Shown here: piece after piece, positions 22,798-33,586 of the stretch
Layout of the letters: each line of letters begins with the position of its first letter
How positions within the stretch are numbered: position 1 is the first letter of the stretch
The notes under the pieces: model-generated
Databases searched by the model: none
What the model was told of the DNA's origin: nothing
Seen by the model: only the letters and a program-made list of their open reading frames with translations
Source: Cannabis sativa
Lineage: Eukaryota; Streptophyta; Magnoliopsida; Rosales; Cannabaceae
NCBI RefSeq assembly: GCF_029168945.1
Contig: NC_083604.1
Coordinates: forward strand, 40,419,686-40,483,685
DNA length: 64,000 bases
Reading direction: 5' to 3'
Position numbers and translations under genes: made by a program

Positions 22798-23219
22798 AAA
22801 TAAATGTTCATATTAATAGTTTTTCTTAAATATTACGAAATTAATACAAATATACTTTTATTTTATTTTTGTTAGAGAAAATATTGAGCCCTCAAAGATT
22901 AGAAAAAAATAAAATAAAAATATATTTTTGTAAAAAAAGAACTATTATATGATTTATAAAATTGTTATGAATAAATAATATATTTTGAGTTTAATAAAGA
23001 CTAATATATATTTATGTAAGGAATACCAATAATATTTATATATTACAAAATAAATGTGCGTTTTAATAGTTTTTTTAAAAAAAATATGTTACAAAATTAA
23101 TGTAAACATACTTTTATTTTATTTTTGTTGGATAAAATGTTAAGCTTTTAAAAATTAGAAAAAATAAATAAAAATGATAGAGAATGCCACCTCTTTTAAT
23201 GCTTTCCTATATGTATTAA
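22798..23219 (-). mobile_element. Interrupted Helitron 5' region and host tandem repeat
   Basis: AT-rich right flank of the copia element. It holds two copies of a unit with TACTTTTATTTTATTTTTGT (about 22850 and 23110) and the match to 2800-2905. On the minus strand, 23219 leftward reads TTAATACATATAGGAAAGC, the continuation of a Helitron 5' end whose first six bases (TCAATA) lie at 26463-26458 on the far side of the nested Helitron. The 3' end of this outer element is not identified. Confidence 0.5.
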
Positions 23220-26083
23220 CTAGTAAACAAAGCCGCGCTTCGCGCGGTTTTAAAGCATGATTTCAATATATATATTTAATATCATATTTATTTAATTAAT
23301 TATAATTTTTTAAAATATATATATAAAAAAATATATAATGAAAGTGAGAAATTTATACATTTTTGAAAAAAAATTATATTTATAAAGTTATATTTGTATA
23401 ACTTGCTTTATATTTATGAAAAATTTTATTTTCACCGCATAAAATTATAAATGCACCCCAATATTAAAAAAAATATAAACTAAAAATAGTTTTAGAAAAT
23501 TAGTGTTAATATTTTTTTAGATTTTTTTTTTTTACATTATTTTGTGTTAATTTCTTTGTCTATTATACTCATATTATATCATATTTTTTTTTGTTCTAAA
23601 TTATGCACATTTCTTTATTTATTTTTCATAATATTTAAAATATAATTTATTTTTATTTTCTTAGTATATTTTTTAAGAATATGAAAAATGAAGGATATTT
23701 TTTAAAAAAATTTAGCATAAACTAAAAATATATATTTTATATAAAATAAAATATTTCTTATTTCTTTTTTTCAAATTTTTATACATAAAAATAAGGAACT
23801 ACGAATACATGAACAATTACTTAGATACTACACTTTAGAATTCAGATCAAGAATTATTTTATGTAACTCATTTCTGATACAAGTATTACATATGTAATTT
23901 ATTATAAAAATGTACATTAAACTAAAAGTACAATAGTTATATTTCATAAATATGATAATTAATCGAATTTAACACTTTGAAATTCAACTTCAAAAATTTA
24001 TTTTGTCTAACTCTTCTTTTATACAAATATTTTTTTATGTAACAAATTATTTTGTAATACACTATATAAACAACTTAAATATTTTTTTATAATTAATGAA
24101 AAATCAAAAAATAATTAATTACACATACAATTGTTATTTATATAGATTTACTATTAACTAATAAATTCAAATTATTATTGATATACATATATCATGATAC
24201 TAATTCTTAAGGTATCAAATATATATATATATATATGTACATTTTTGTAACTATTCTAGTAAATAAATTTTTAACATTCTTTTTGTCAACAATTAAATAA
24301 TTGATTAAAATTGCATCTTAATACTTTTTTCTTAATGATAATTGCTATTTAGTGAAATGGTATTAAGGCAAATAGTATTTACGCACATTATATATATTGT
24401 AGTACTTACATATATTAATTAAACAAATAAAATAGTAAAACGAAATTATAATATCAAATTAAGATAATTTTTATTGGTCACTAATATTTTTTTTTTCAAA
24501 AAATATATAGTTAAAAATAAATTTATGTTTCGGTCTCTAAAATACATTTTATTTAAATAATATTTTTTATAAAGCACTTTTCTTTTTACGAATGCACATA
24601 TATTAATAATAAATTTCTATTATAATGAAATGTGGCTCATTAATTTATGTTAATGATTGATATTCTTATATGTTACATATATATATAAACTATTATTTTT
24701 TTTTATTATAATGTAGTTATTATGGTTGTAATTATATATATTTTTTTTCAAGGGATGAGCTATAAGTTTTAAAAAAAATATTTTACCAATTTTTTTTATA
24801 GTTATCTATTTTTTTTTTCTATCTTCACATTAATTATTATGTTACTTTTATATTTTTTTTACCAAAATATTATTATTTATTATTGTTAGGATAGGATATA
24901 AATTAAAAATATAAATTACCAAAAAAATATATTTTAATATATATATTTATATATACCTCATCTCATTTTCTAAATGTTCTAAATATTTTTCTCCATGTCT
25001 AAAACACACAACAATAAAGTATTTTTTATTATTAATAATTTCAAAACTATGATGAAAAATATCATATATTGACCTAAGAAAATAAAAACAACAACAACAG
25101 TAACAAAATATCTACTTCAAGCGATTAAAAAAGTATACATACTTCATCATATAAAAACCAAATAAAATATTCTTAGAAGATAAGAATATGCAAGAAACTA
25201 ATTGAAGGTCATTAATAATAATAGAATATATACACATACACGTACAAATAGAGTTACAAACAACAAAATAAACGAATAAAATATTAAAAATAACACCCAT
25301 ACATATTTAGGAGACATGGACAAAGAGAAAAGATTAATACAAAGAGAGACATATGATGAAAATAAAAAATCAAGAGAAGATATATTTATATATAAGAAGC
25401 ATAATGAACAAAAACTGAATCTAAATACATATGCATGTAAAGATAGTTTTAGTGATAATCGTTCAAATCAAAATAAAAAAATTACCATATAGTTTTGTTG
25501 CAAAATATTCATTGGAGAAACTTGTCAATGAATAACTATTTCCAAATAATCTGAAAATAAAACATCAAGAATTAGGAATAACAATAAAAAAGAATAATCT
25601 TAAAATATGAATAGTCATTGTCGTGTAATATGAACATAGAGCATCAAAATTAGAAAGGAGAAAAAAAAAACATAACAAAAACTTCAAAATTATGAGTGGA
25701 TACAAAACTTCAACTTGAGTATAGGACATTATATATAGACATAAATCAATAAGAACAATGCAAAGAAAACAAATAGTTTTTTTTTTATTATTTAATGGAA
25801 GAATATGAATAGTTTTAATAATTAAATGTATAATAAATATAAATAATATTTTTTAATGAAGGAATACAAAAATTTTTAATATTTAATAGTGAAATCTTAA
25901 TATAAACATAAATGAAAAGAATTAAACAAAGAATATAAATAGTTTTTTTTTTGTTACAAACTTTTATTTTTATGTAATAATAAAAACTCTAAATAATAAG
26001 AAAAATGAAGATATTAGAAAAAATATATATATAATAAAAAAAGCTCATATGCATTACCACATCACCTTCCTATACCATTCTCC

Positions 26084-26134
<51 letters not shown>

Positions 26135-26457
26135 GATAGAAAGAGTAAAAGATGATGATAATTACAATTTATAATTGTATTATATTATTATTATTAATTG
26201 ATAGAAAAATAATTTATTCCTAAGAGATTGTTCATATTCATAATAATTGTTATTAAATTATTAGGTAACTTATTATGTGTTGTAACTTACTTATTAAAAG
26301 CTATTATTAATTAGTTGTTATCATATTTTATATTTTAATAGAGAAAATAGAATATCAAAAGAAGATGATACCATTTTTTAAAAAAATAGTTAAATAGCTA
26401 TAAACTAATTTGAGAGCGCCACATCATCTTTTTGAAATTCTCCTTTATATATATAGA
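23220..26457 (-). mobile_element. Non-autonomous Helitron, minus strand (3238 bp)
   Basis: On the minus strand it starts TCTATATATATAAAGGAG (26457, preceded by A) and ends in CTAG (23223-23220, followed by T). The 3' hairpin CCGCGCGAAGCGCGG lies about 12 bases before the end. This matches the Helitron rules: 5' TC, 3' hairpin plus CTRR, insertion between A and T without duplication. The inside is AT-rich and has no Rep/helicase gene, so it depends on an autonomous partner. Confidence 0.8.
26083..26134. repeat. (TTA)n microsatellite
   Basis: About 17 pure ATT/TTA units inside the minus-strand Helitron; likely length-polymorphic. Confidence 0.95.
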
Positions 26458-27474
26458 TATTGATGTCATATAAGTAATTAATTAGAGTCGAATATAATAA
26501 TAAAAAATCAGAAAAATTACAAAACAAAAAAAATATACACAATGTTGAAAAGATAGTAATTTAAAATTGTTAGAGTTGACTTACATGATTTTTTTTTCTT
26601 TCTTTCTTTTTTTAATTATTATTTTTATTTTTTTTTGAAAATGAGAGTCAAATAGAATAAAAAAGGTATAATACATTACCTAATCTTTTTTTTTTGCTTG
26701 TTCTTTTTTTCACTTTGCATATATAAGTACATTTTTTAGATTTACTCAAAATATGATAAAAAAGTATTTAGTTTTAAAAATATAGAATACTACATGCCCG
26801 AAAATTATTTTGTTTAATAGAGAGAAAATGTAAATAATGCTTTCCAATTTATAATAATTACTTTCCTATATATCATAAAGTAATAAATTATTTTTATATT
26901 AATATATCATACATTAGTAATTAAATGTAGTTATAAGTTACCCTATTATTAATTAATAATAATAGATGTGAATGGGAGTTACTCTATTGATAATAATAAT
27001 AGATATTTAGTTAAAATTATTATTGAAAAAATAAATAAATGATAAAAATTAAGAAAATAAAGAATAGGATAGAAAACACATATAGATTGCCACCTCAACT
27101 CCCTAATGCTTTCCTTTATATATATTGATTGATGATATTGATAATATTAAAGATTATAGAAATTAATTTCATAATAGATATCAATTAATATAAAAAAAGA
27201 GACTTACTATATTCTACAATAATATTAATGTTGATTACAAAAATGAATTATATATTTTTAATTTTAGAGGTTATGATTAAAATTAATGATTAAAGCTAAG
27301 TTACATTATATTAATAATATATAGATATATAATTAAAATAAATAATGTAAAAAATCATAAAATAAAAAGTGACATTCTATTTTACCATGTTAATGTTAAT
27401 TACAATAATGAATAAATATTTTTAATATGAGAGGTTTTGGAGTTTAAAATTATAAAACATTAAAATTAAAATTT
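26458..27474 (-). other. AT-rich DNA with further minus-strand Helitron 5' ends
   Basis: No gene. On the minus strand, TCAATATATATAAAGGAAAG starts at 27128 and is followed by GTTGAGGTGGCAATC, matching the interrupted 5' end at 26463/23219 (GAGGTGGCATTC). These look like 5' termini of one Helitron family in the same orientation; matching 3' ends are not seen. Confidence 0.5.
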
Positions 27475-27715
27475 AGTGGTTTTTTCATTTTTACACTTTG
27501 AAATAATTTTTTTTGCATTTTTACAGAATTCTACATAAAAAACCTCTATTGCAACTAGCGCTGCAACCTAAATCGCAACAAAAAATTATATAGCAACCCA
27601 CATAAAAACTATGGGAGAAACCACTTTAGAAACCCAAACCGTAAATTTAAAAATAGAAAAAGTTAAAAAAATAATATATAGAATAATTTCTCTATATTTT
27701 ATGTATATATAGATG
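27475..27715 (+). repeat. Three-copy dispersed repeat, copy 2
   Basis: Same order of blocks as 2510-2745: T-rich start, CAGAATTCTACATAAAAAAC, TATTGCAACTAGCGCTGCAACC, CCACTTTAGAAACCCAAACC. The second TTGCAACTAGCGCTGCAA block is replaced by other sequence. Confidence 0.7.
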
Positions 27716-27818
27716 TATAATAAAAGTAATAGTGTGAAAAAGCCATAAAATAGAAGTAGAAAATGTCATAGCACCTCTTCAAAGTAAATTCTCTTTTACA
27801 TATGTATAGATATATATA
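27716..27818 (-). other. Another minus-strand Helitron-like 5' end next to Helitron H1
   Basis: On the minus strand TCTATACATATGTAAAAGAG begins at 27810 after an A and is followed by GAAGAGGTGC, echoing the other minus-strand 5' ends. Confidence 0.45.
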
Positions 27819-28016
27819 TCTTCATATATTAAAAGTGCCTATCTAACGGCAATTCTTGGTTTAACAGAATATACTTTAAAAACAAAAGAATATTCTGTTA
27901 ACTTTAACGGAGAAGAATCAAAATACATTTTTAAAATTAACACTGTTAATTAGTATATTTGATACTAATTAAATCGAATCATCGTTAACCATTTTTCTCT
28001 ATCATTCTTCTCTAAA

Positions 28017-28236
28017 TTTGTTATCGATTCCAATCCCAAAAGCCCTATCAAAAGGTGCGATTCCAGCTGCTGCAATAATATGTGCGACTGAACAAGCGGA
28101 GGTCTATGAAATCAGAAACCCAAAGGTGCGATCGACTACAGCTACGACAATGGGTGCGACTAAACGGGCAAAGGTCTATATGAACGGGCTGAACCCTCTT
28201 CGTTGCTGCGATCGATTCCAGGTATTATATATATAA
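28017..28236 (+). other. GC-richer captured block with internal duplication in H1
   Basis: About 200 bases of higher GC ending in a splice-like CCAG|GTATTATA. GTGCGACTGAACAAGCGGAG and GTGCGACTAAACGGGCAAAG, each followed by GTCTAT, are two copies of one unit about 70 bases apart. I do not recognise the source gene. Confidence 0.4.
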
Positions 28237-28826
28237 TATCAATATACATATGAAAGAATGTATATATTACCCTATTTTAAAGGTGAATTACCTTTTCGAT
28301 GATTGCAGTGAGACTTTGCTTAAGGTAAAGCAAGCTTTTTTCATCGAAAGCTAACATAAATGCCGCTACGAAGCTTTCTTGGGTTTCCAGTTTCGCGATT
28401 GGGACGAAGAAATGGGTTTTCGATGTGGGAATTGGGATTTTAGCAGCCTCGATTGTTGCGATTTCAGGTGGGCAAAGGTTGAAACTCTCAACATTTTTGA
28501 ACCACCATAAATAAATCTCAATCTCAGTGGGCAAAGGTTTGATTTTTCTTCTTCTCGATTTTTCATTCTTTACCCCAATTATTGTATTGATTCTTCAGTT
28601 GCTGGAGCATGTAAGTTATTTTTGAAATTTTAGAAATCAAAACACTAAATTTTGTTTCTGAAATTTTTGCTTCGGTATTATTTCTGGGGAAAAGAAATTA
28701 AATCTTGTGCTTTTTAACTGTTTGAGAATAATGTCCATTGCATGTTTCCCTTTTTTAATTTTTGTCAACATACATATATATGCATAAAGCTCTTTATCTA
28801 ATTAAAGTGAAACTCATAAATTTCAG

Positions 28827-29465
28827 GTGGCTTTTGATATAGCCATGGCCGAACACAAACGTTTAAGCAACCAAATAATTGTATCAAGCTATGTAAATGG
28901 TAGCAAACTCTCATCAGAAAAACTTAGAACCTTATTGCTTGTATGCAATCCACTGGAGCTAATGTTATCAAACTAATAGTTGAAGTGCATAATATCATAG
29001 ATGTAGCTCCAATTTTCCATTTGCTTACTCATTGTCAGGTAAATTAGAAAATAGAGAAACTTTGTTTAAATTTTCTTATTTTCCATTAACACCAATTTAT
29101 TCATTTTTCAATGATGAAAATTAGGTGCCATTAATTGCTACTGCAGTGGGCAGCAGAGGTCTTATAAGCCAACTTTTGGCACCTAAGTTTGGTGAATTTT
29201 TAGTGTATGGTTATCTAAAAAGCCACCCTATTCCTGGCTTACCAACTTTGGTTAGCCTTAAACAAATTTATGAGCTTGAACATGTAAATGAGTACACAAA
29301 AATCTTTGGCCTTATTTCAAATCCTGTTGGTCATAGTAAAGGTCCTATTCTACACAACCCTGCTCTGAGACATATTGGATACAATGGAATTTATGTTCCC
29401 ATGATGATTGATAATGTCAATGAATTCTTTCAAACTTACACAAGCATGGACTTTGCTGGTTTCAG
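28827..29465 (+). pseudogene. Captured fragment of dehydroquinate dehydratase/shikimate dehydrogenase
   Basis: Two exons with intact splice sites: 28827-29038 (AMAEHKRLSNQIIVSSYVNG and, after a one-base deletion near 28930, STGANVIK) and 29125-29465 (ATAVGSRGLISQLLAPKFGE, VYGYLKSHPIPGLPTL, KIFGLISNPVGHSKGPILHN, GYNGIYVPMM, MDFAGF). These match the end of the dehydratase domain and the start of the shikimate dehydrogenase domain, including its SxPxxHSxSP-type substrate motif. The plant enzyme does steps 3 and 4 of the shikimate pathway in plastids. Only part of the gene is present and it is frameshifted, so it is a captured pseudogene. Confidence 0.88.
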
Positions 29466-29619
29466 GTATACTCGAGCTATCGAATTTATTTACTTAAAAT
29501 AAATCTATAATGGCCTTCATGTTCTAAACCAGACCTTATTTTAGTTGTTGGCCTTTTATAGTTTATACTCATAACAACCACATTGTTGTTTTTCCTTGTC
29601 CATTAAATCTTGGTTGGTT

Positions 29620-30240
29620 TAGATGAATAAAGCTTGGATGATTCTGGAGAATGCGACTCAAGGGACTTTAAATAACAAGTTACATGGGTAAACATCTTTA
29701 GTTATTTAAATGTGTGTACAATTATGGATCTAGCAATGATATTGTGTTGACCCTTTTAACTTGCATTGACTTAGATTGGGGTTGCATCTCTTAGCTGGGG
29801 TAAAGCCATCTGAGATGTTTTTGAAGTCTATACCTAAGGAGGTCACAACTGTCGAAGTCACCTACCCTTCAAGGTTTCTTTCTTGCATTGCCTAAAAATC
29901 CACTTTTCTTCTAATTTTTGTCGTGTGGAAAATAAATTTAGGCTATGTTTGGATCTTGCATTTTACCACAGAAACAATTTATGTGGGAAAAAAAATAGAG
30001 ATAAAATGGTGGAACTTGTTTTATACACTTATAAATTTTCTAAATTTTATAATACATTTAAATTTAAATTTTTCTGAATTTTGAATTCAAACACGAGAAA
30101 AGAAAAATCTTTCTAAATTCATTTTTTCCCGGGCTAATGTTGCAAAGGGACACTGTAGATTGAAGAAGATTCTGATAAAGCTGTCTTAATTGGTGCTCTT
30201 AGAGTGCTGGTGTATTATCTTTTATGTGGAAATTTATGTG
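29620..30240 (+). pseudogene. Unidentified captured exons in H1
   Basis: Exon-like pieces: 29622-29690 (MNKAWMILENATQGTLNNKL), 29774-29872 (GLHLLAGVKPSEMFLKSIPK and VTTVEVTYPS, ending in a GT donor) and about 30159-30210 (EEDSDKAVLIGALRVL). They look like real protein exons but I do not recognise the gene. The stretch 29900-30150 between them is AT-rich. Confidence 0.4.
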
Positions 30241-30748
30241 TTTTGAGGAATCTAATGAGGAATTTAAACGAGCCTATATTGGCCAGATTGTGAATTTGGG
30301 CAGAAAAATACACTTCAGAGTCCAACTTTTAATTTGATCAAAACAAAGACTTTAGAGTTGAGTGGCACAATGATTATCCCTCTTCTGCTTTTTCTTAGAG
30401 GTTTAACCGTTTTAATACTATTTGCAATTGTTGTCTAAATGGTTCTTATGCCTCTTGAAATCCATTCTTGTGGTGGTCAATAAGTTTAGGTTTCCTTCCT
30501 AAAGTTTGCGAATTGTGGCTATCCGTTACTTTCCTTTGTTTGTCTAAGTACTAGATTTGATTTTGTTTCAGCTTTGGTAAGGACTGAGAACAGAATGTTG
30601 CATGAAATAAATTATTCTTGATTATTGTACCCTATTCATCACTAAAGAAGTTTTAGTTTAGAGAGATGCTACTGCAATGGTTGCTTATTATATCAATGTG
30701 TGACAATGATTGGTAGTGTTGCTTCAATTGGCTATTCCTTGGTTGCAG

Positions 30749-30805
30749 GTGGACATGGTAACTCCTATGTCCTCACAATTAACATATGAGGGGTTTTTAA
30801 ATGAG
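30749..30805 (+). pseudogene. Captured VPS33 exon
   Basis: A 57-base exon with AG before and GTAAGT after it, encoding VDMVTPMSSQLTYEGFLNE. This is a hallmark segment of VPS33, the Sec1/Munc18-type subunit of the HOPS/CORVET tethering complex at the vacuole. Only this exon is recognisable, so it is a transduplicated fragment. Confidence 0.75.
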
Positions 30806-31167
30806 GTAAGTTACTATAGCTGGAGTGTGGCAGTATTTTACTTATTAAATAACTTTTATGCGGTATGATTTGACTAGAAATATTTACGAGCAAAAGAGAT
30901 GCTGATGATACGAGCAAAACAAGCACATGTTGTAAATCTTTAGTTGGTCATGTGATATTCATTCTCACTGTTCTTGTTTAACCAGCATGTAAACTAATTC
31001 ATGATTCTTTTCTCTTTCCAATTAGTCTGATTGGTGATATTTTTCTCTGTTATCTTTCTCTCAGATAATCTATATTCTATTTGATATTAAATACCTAGTT
31101 CTGGCAGCAGAACATTTAGTATTACGTATGTTTTATCTTTTCATTTAGTATTACGTATTGTTTGCAG

Positions 31168-31753
31168 AAAGCATACTATTGGATTGAAGCTGAAATCATA
31201 TTAAAAATATCAACCAAGATTTTTTTACATGTCGTGTGATTTTTGTAATAAGGAACTTATGTTCTACAACGACAATGAAGAAACAGATTGTGAAAATCCA
31301 AAATGCAGAAAAAGATGTATTCTTACACCACGGTAAGCACATCATAACTAAATTCATATTTGAACTTATTTGATATTCATACTAATCGTTACATATTCTG
31401 TATAAATTATTAGTGCAGGGACATATGTACAACTCGACGATGGTACCGAGTTGCTAGATGTTGTGATGTTGCAGAAAACATATTCTCATGTACTGCAGTT
31501 CAATTAAAATCATATTGGGACGAGGTAAATATAAAAAATAAATATGTAAAATTTATACATTTTCATAAATAGAAATATATTAAAACTTATTACTAATTAT
31601 TCTTACAGAAACATAAGTTGTTTGTCCAAAAAAATTACGGAGCAATTATCAGCCAAAAAATGGAGAATTCAGTTGTATGTAGATCCAAAACGAACAATGA
31701 GTTCAAAGTACAATCAATTCACCATTCAAGCAGCTGAACCAATGGAAGATTAG
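31168..31753 (+). pseudogene. RPA1-like (RPA70 C-domain) gene fragment of the Helitron
   Basis: Three exons: 31168-31332, 31419-31524 and 31609-31753, with GT/AG borders. They encode a zinc-finger OB fold: SCDFCNKELMFY with CENPKCRKRC, then ENIFSCTAVQLKSYWDE, then KKWRIQLYVDPKRTMSSKYN and a stop. This resembles the single-strand DNA-binding RPA1-like proteins carried by plant Helitrons. At least two frameshifts (around 31210 and 31440-31480) and one near 31640 break it. Confidence 0.7.
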
Positions 31754-32134
31754 GCAGAAGTTTCACTATACTCTTTTTAGTTTTACTAATAATATTCCAT
31801 ATATTAAGAATTTTTTTTAATTTTTTTTTTTCTATTTTAAGATCGCACATTCACTTTAATTTTTGTGTTCATAATGTTTGCTTTAAAATCTGCAAAACTT
31901 ATGACTTGTTCCTCCAAATTTTTTATAAGTAAATAATAAGTATTATTTAGTTATGACTTATATATACCCAAATTTATTTGAATAACCAATTATAATAGCA
32001 CAAATATTACTTTAATAAAACAAATCATTCATATGATCATACCTTCACATACAATCTAAATAAGACAAAATAAAAAAACTTAAACTTTACCTAAAACTAA
32101 TATTTACGTGCCTCGGCACGTAACTCCTACCTAG

Positions 32135-33361
32135 TGTATATTAAAAGTGTCTATCTAATGGCATTTCTTGGTTTAACAGAATATACCTTAAAAATAAAAA
32201 AAAAATATTCTGTTAAATTTAACGATGTTAATAGGTTTAATCTCCCGTTAATAAATAAACCCAATAATTAAACCCAAAAAAATTAAATAATCTTTTTTTT
32301 AAAATTAAACAATCATTTATTTAAATTACTGTTAATTTTTTTTATTTTTTATTTTGAATAAGCTGGATATTTAAATTATTGTACCACTTCTTTCTCTACG
32401 AAGAGGAATGTTCGTCATTATTACTTACCTCATTCATATTTTTAATCATTAAATCAAAATTTTGTGTTTGTATGTTATATCTTAAGGCAGTACCAAGCTC
32501 ACATTAGCAGACTCAACGCCTACGATCGCTACAAGAAATTTATTAAAGATTACGGTGAGATCAGACCCTTTTGTTTTTGTTGGATTTACATAGTATTAAA
32601 ATGCTCAAGTTTTAATTTTTATTGTTAATTTAATTTGGATTCGAATTATACACAAATACTGAGCTTTGTATCTGTGGGTTCCTTGTGTCCTAAAGAAAAA
32701 GAATGGCGAACATTCCTCTTTGTAGAGAAAGAAGTGGGCTACAGTCATCCTTAAATAATCATATAACTCACTAATTTTAGAATTATTTGTATCAGTAATG
32801 TCTGCAACTGGAGACTATTAAATACTAGACCAACATTCCTCCAGTCTTAACCTCCTAATATTCTACACTTGGCCATCCTTCTTCCTCAGCAAAGCTCTTA
32901 TTTGAAGACCAAAGCTTGGTATTTATCCTTATGTGTCTGTCTATACCAACATTTCAAATTATTATTTTCTATTTTATTACTGTGTACTAAATTACTCTTT
33001 TCTCTATTTGTCGCAACATGTATTATAAGTTCATAGCCGGAACAGGTATTATTAATTTCATATCATATTTCACACTTGTTTCCCCATTCAAAAAGACCTA
33101 TCTTTCGATCTTGCTAATTTCTTCTCTCTAGGGTACACTGCCACTGTTTTGCTCAATAACCATAAATTATCGAACTTGCTCGGAGAGCTTCAGGTACTCT
33201 TTTAATTTTTTTGTTATTATTCTTAATTTCAAATTTAGCTTCGTATGTTGTTAAATTATTGAAGCTTACGTGTTTGTTAATCTACTTTCTTCTTAAACAA
33301 AAACCACTAGAACTTATATAAAACTAATATTTACGTGGCTCGCCACGTAACTCTGATCTAG
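32135..33361 (+). mobile_element. Helitron H2, directly abutting H1 (about 1227 bp)
   Basis: The 5' region (TATATTAAAAGTGTCTATC, then GGCATTTCTTGGTTTAAC) matches H1 and H3 but its first few bases are altered at the junction with H1. It ends CTAG at 33358-33361 before a T. The 3' hairpin is TTACGTGGCTCGCCACGTAA, a 9-base stem. Inside is a candidate captured exon at 32487-32553 (AHISRLNAYDRYKKFIKDY) and another near 33131-33194 (GYTATVLLNNHKLSNLLGEL), both with splice-like borders and source unknown. Confidence 0.78.
32384..32737. repeat. Internal inverted repeat of H2 (36-base arms)
   Basis: CCACTTCTTTCTCTACGAAG at 32384-32403 continues to 32419 and is repeated inverted at 32702-32737 with two mismatches. 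The arms enclose about 280 bases that include the captured exon. Confidence 0.9.
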
Positions 33362-33586
33362 TATATATATAAATATAAATATAGATAAATAGAATAGATG
33401 GTATTAGTATTTGAAAATTTCTATATAATTTATTATCTTTAGTTATCAAGTTATAATAAAGTTACTATGATTACATTATAACTAGTGAAGTAATGAAATT
33501 GAGGAAAAGATTATTGATTTTAGCATACTATGAAACTTGACCCAAACAATCGGTTTCAATACCATATTATGCCACTGTCTACAATC
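33362..33586. other. AT-rich 3' flank of the GGT gene
   Basis: About 225 bases between H2 and the GGT stop codon; probably holds the GGT 3' UTR. No other feature is seen. Confidence 0.5.

Larger units (their letters stand above)
27819..32134 (+). mobile_element. Helitron H1 carrying host gene fragments and an RPA1-like gene (4316 bp)
   Basis: Starts TCTTCATATATTAAAAGTGC at 27819 after an A. It ends CTAG at 32131-32134 before a T, with the palindrome TTACGTGCCTCGGCACGTAA about ten bases upstream. Its first 85 and last 60 bases are shared with H2 (32135-33361) and H3 (49054-49794). Inside are fragments of shikimate-pathway and VPS33 genes, unidentified exons, and an RPA1-like gene near the 3' end, a cargo typical of plant Helitrons. 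No Rep/helicase gene is present. Confidence 0.85.

Noticed and set aside
25112..25300. 62-codon minus-strand open frame rich in Phe/Tyr/Ile/Cys
   Set aside because: AT-rich sequence gives hydrophobic random frames; nothing recognisable and no context.
26083..26134. Regular 3-base spacing resembling an array
   Set aside because: Simple (TTA)n microsatellite; no spacers, and CRISPR arrays do not occur in plant nuclear DNA.
31168..31753. Possible functional RPA1 gene paralogous to RPA2 nearby
   Set aside because: Frameshifts, only the C-terminal domain, and position in a Helitron; unrelated to the RPA2 gene at 53-56 kb.
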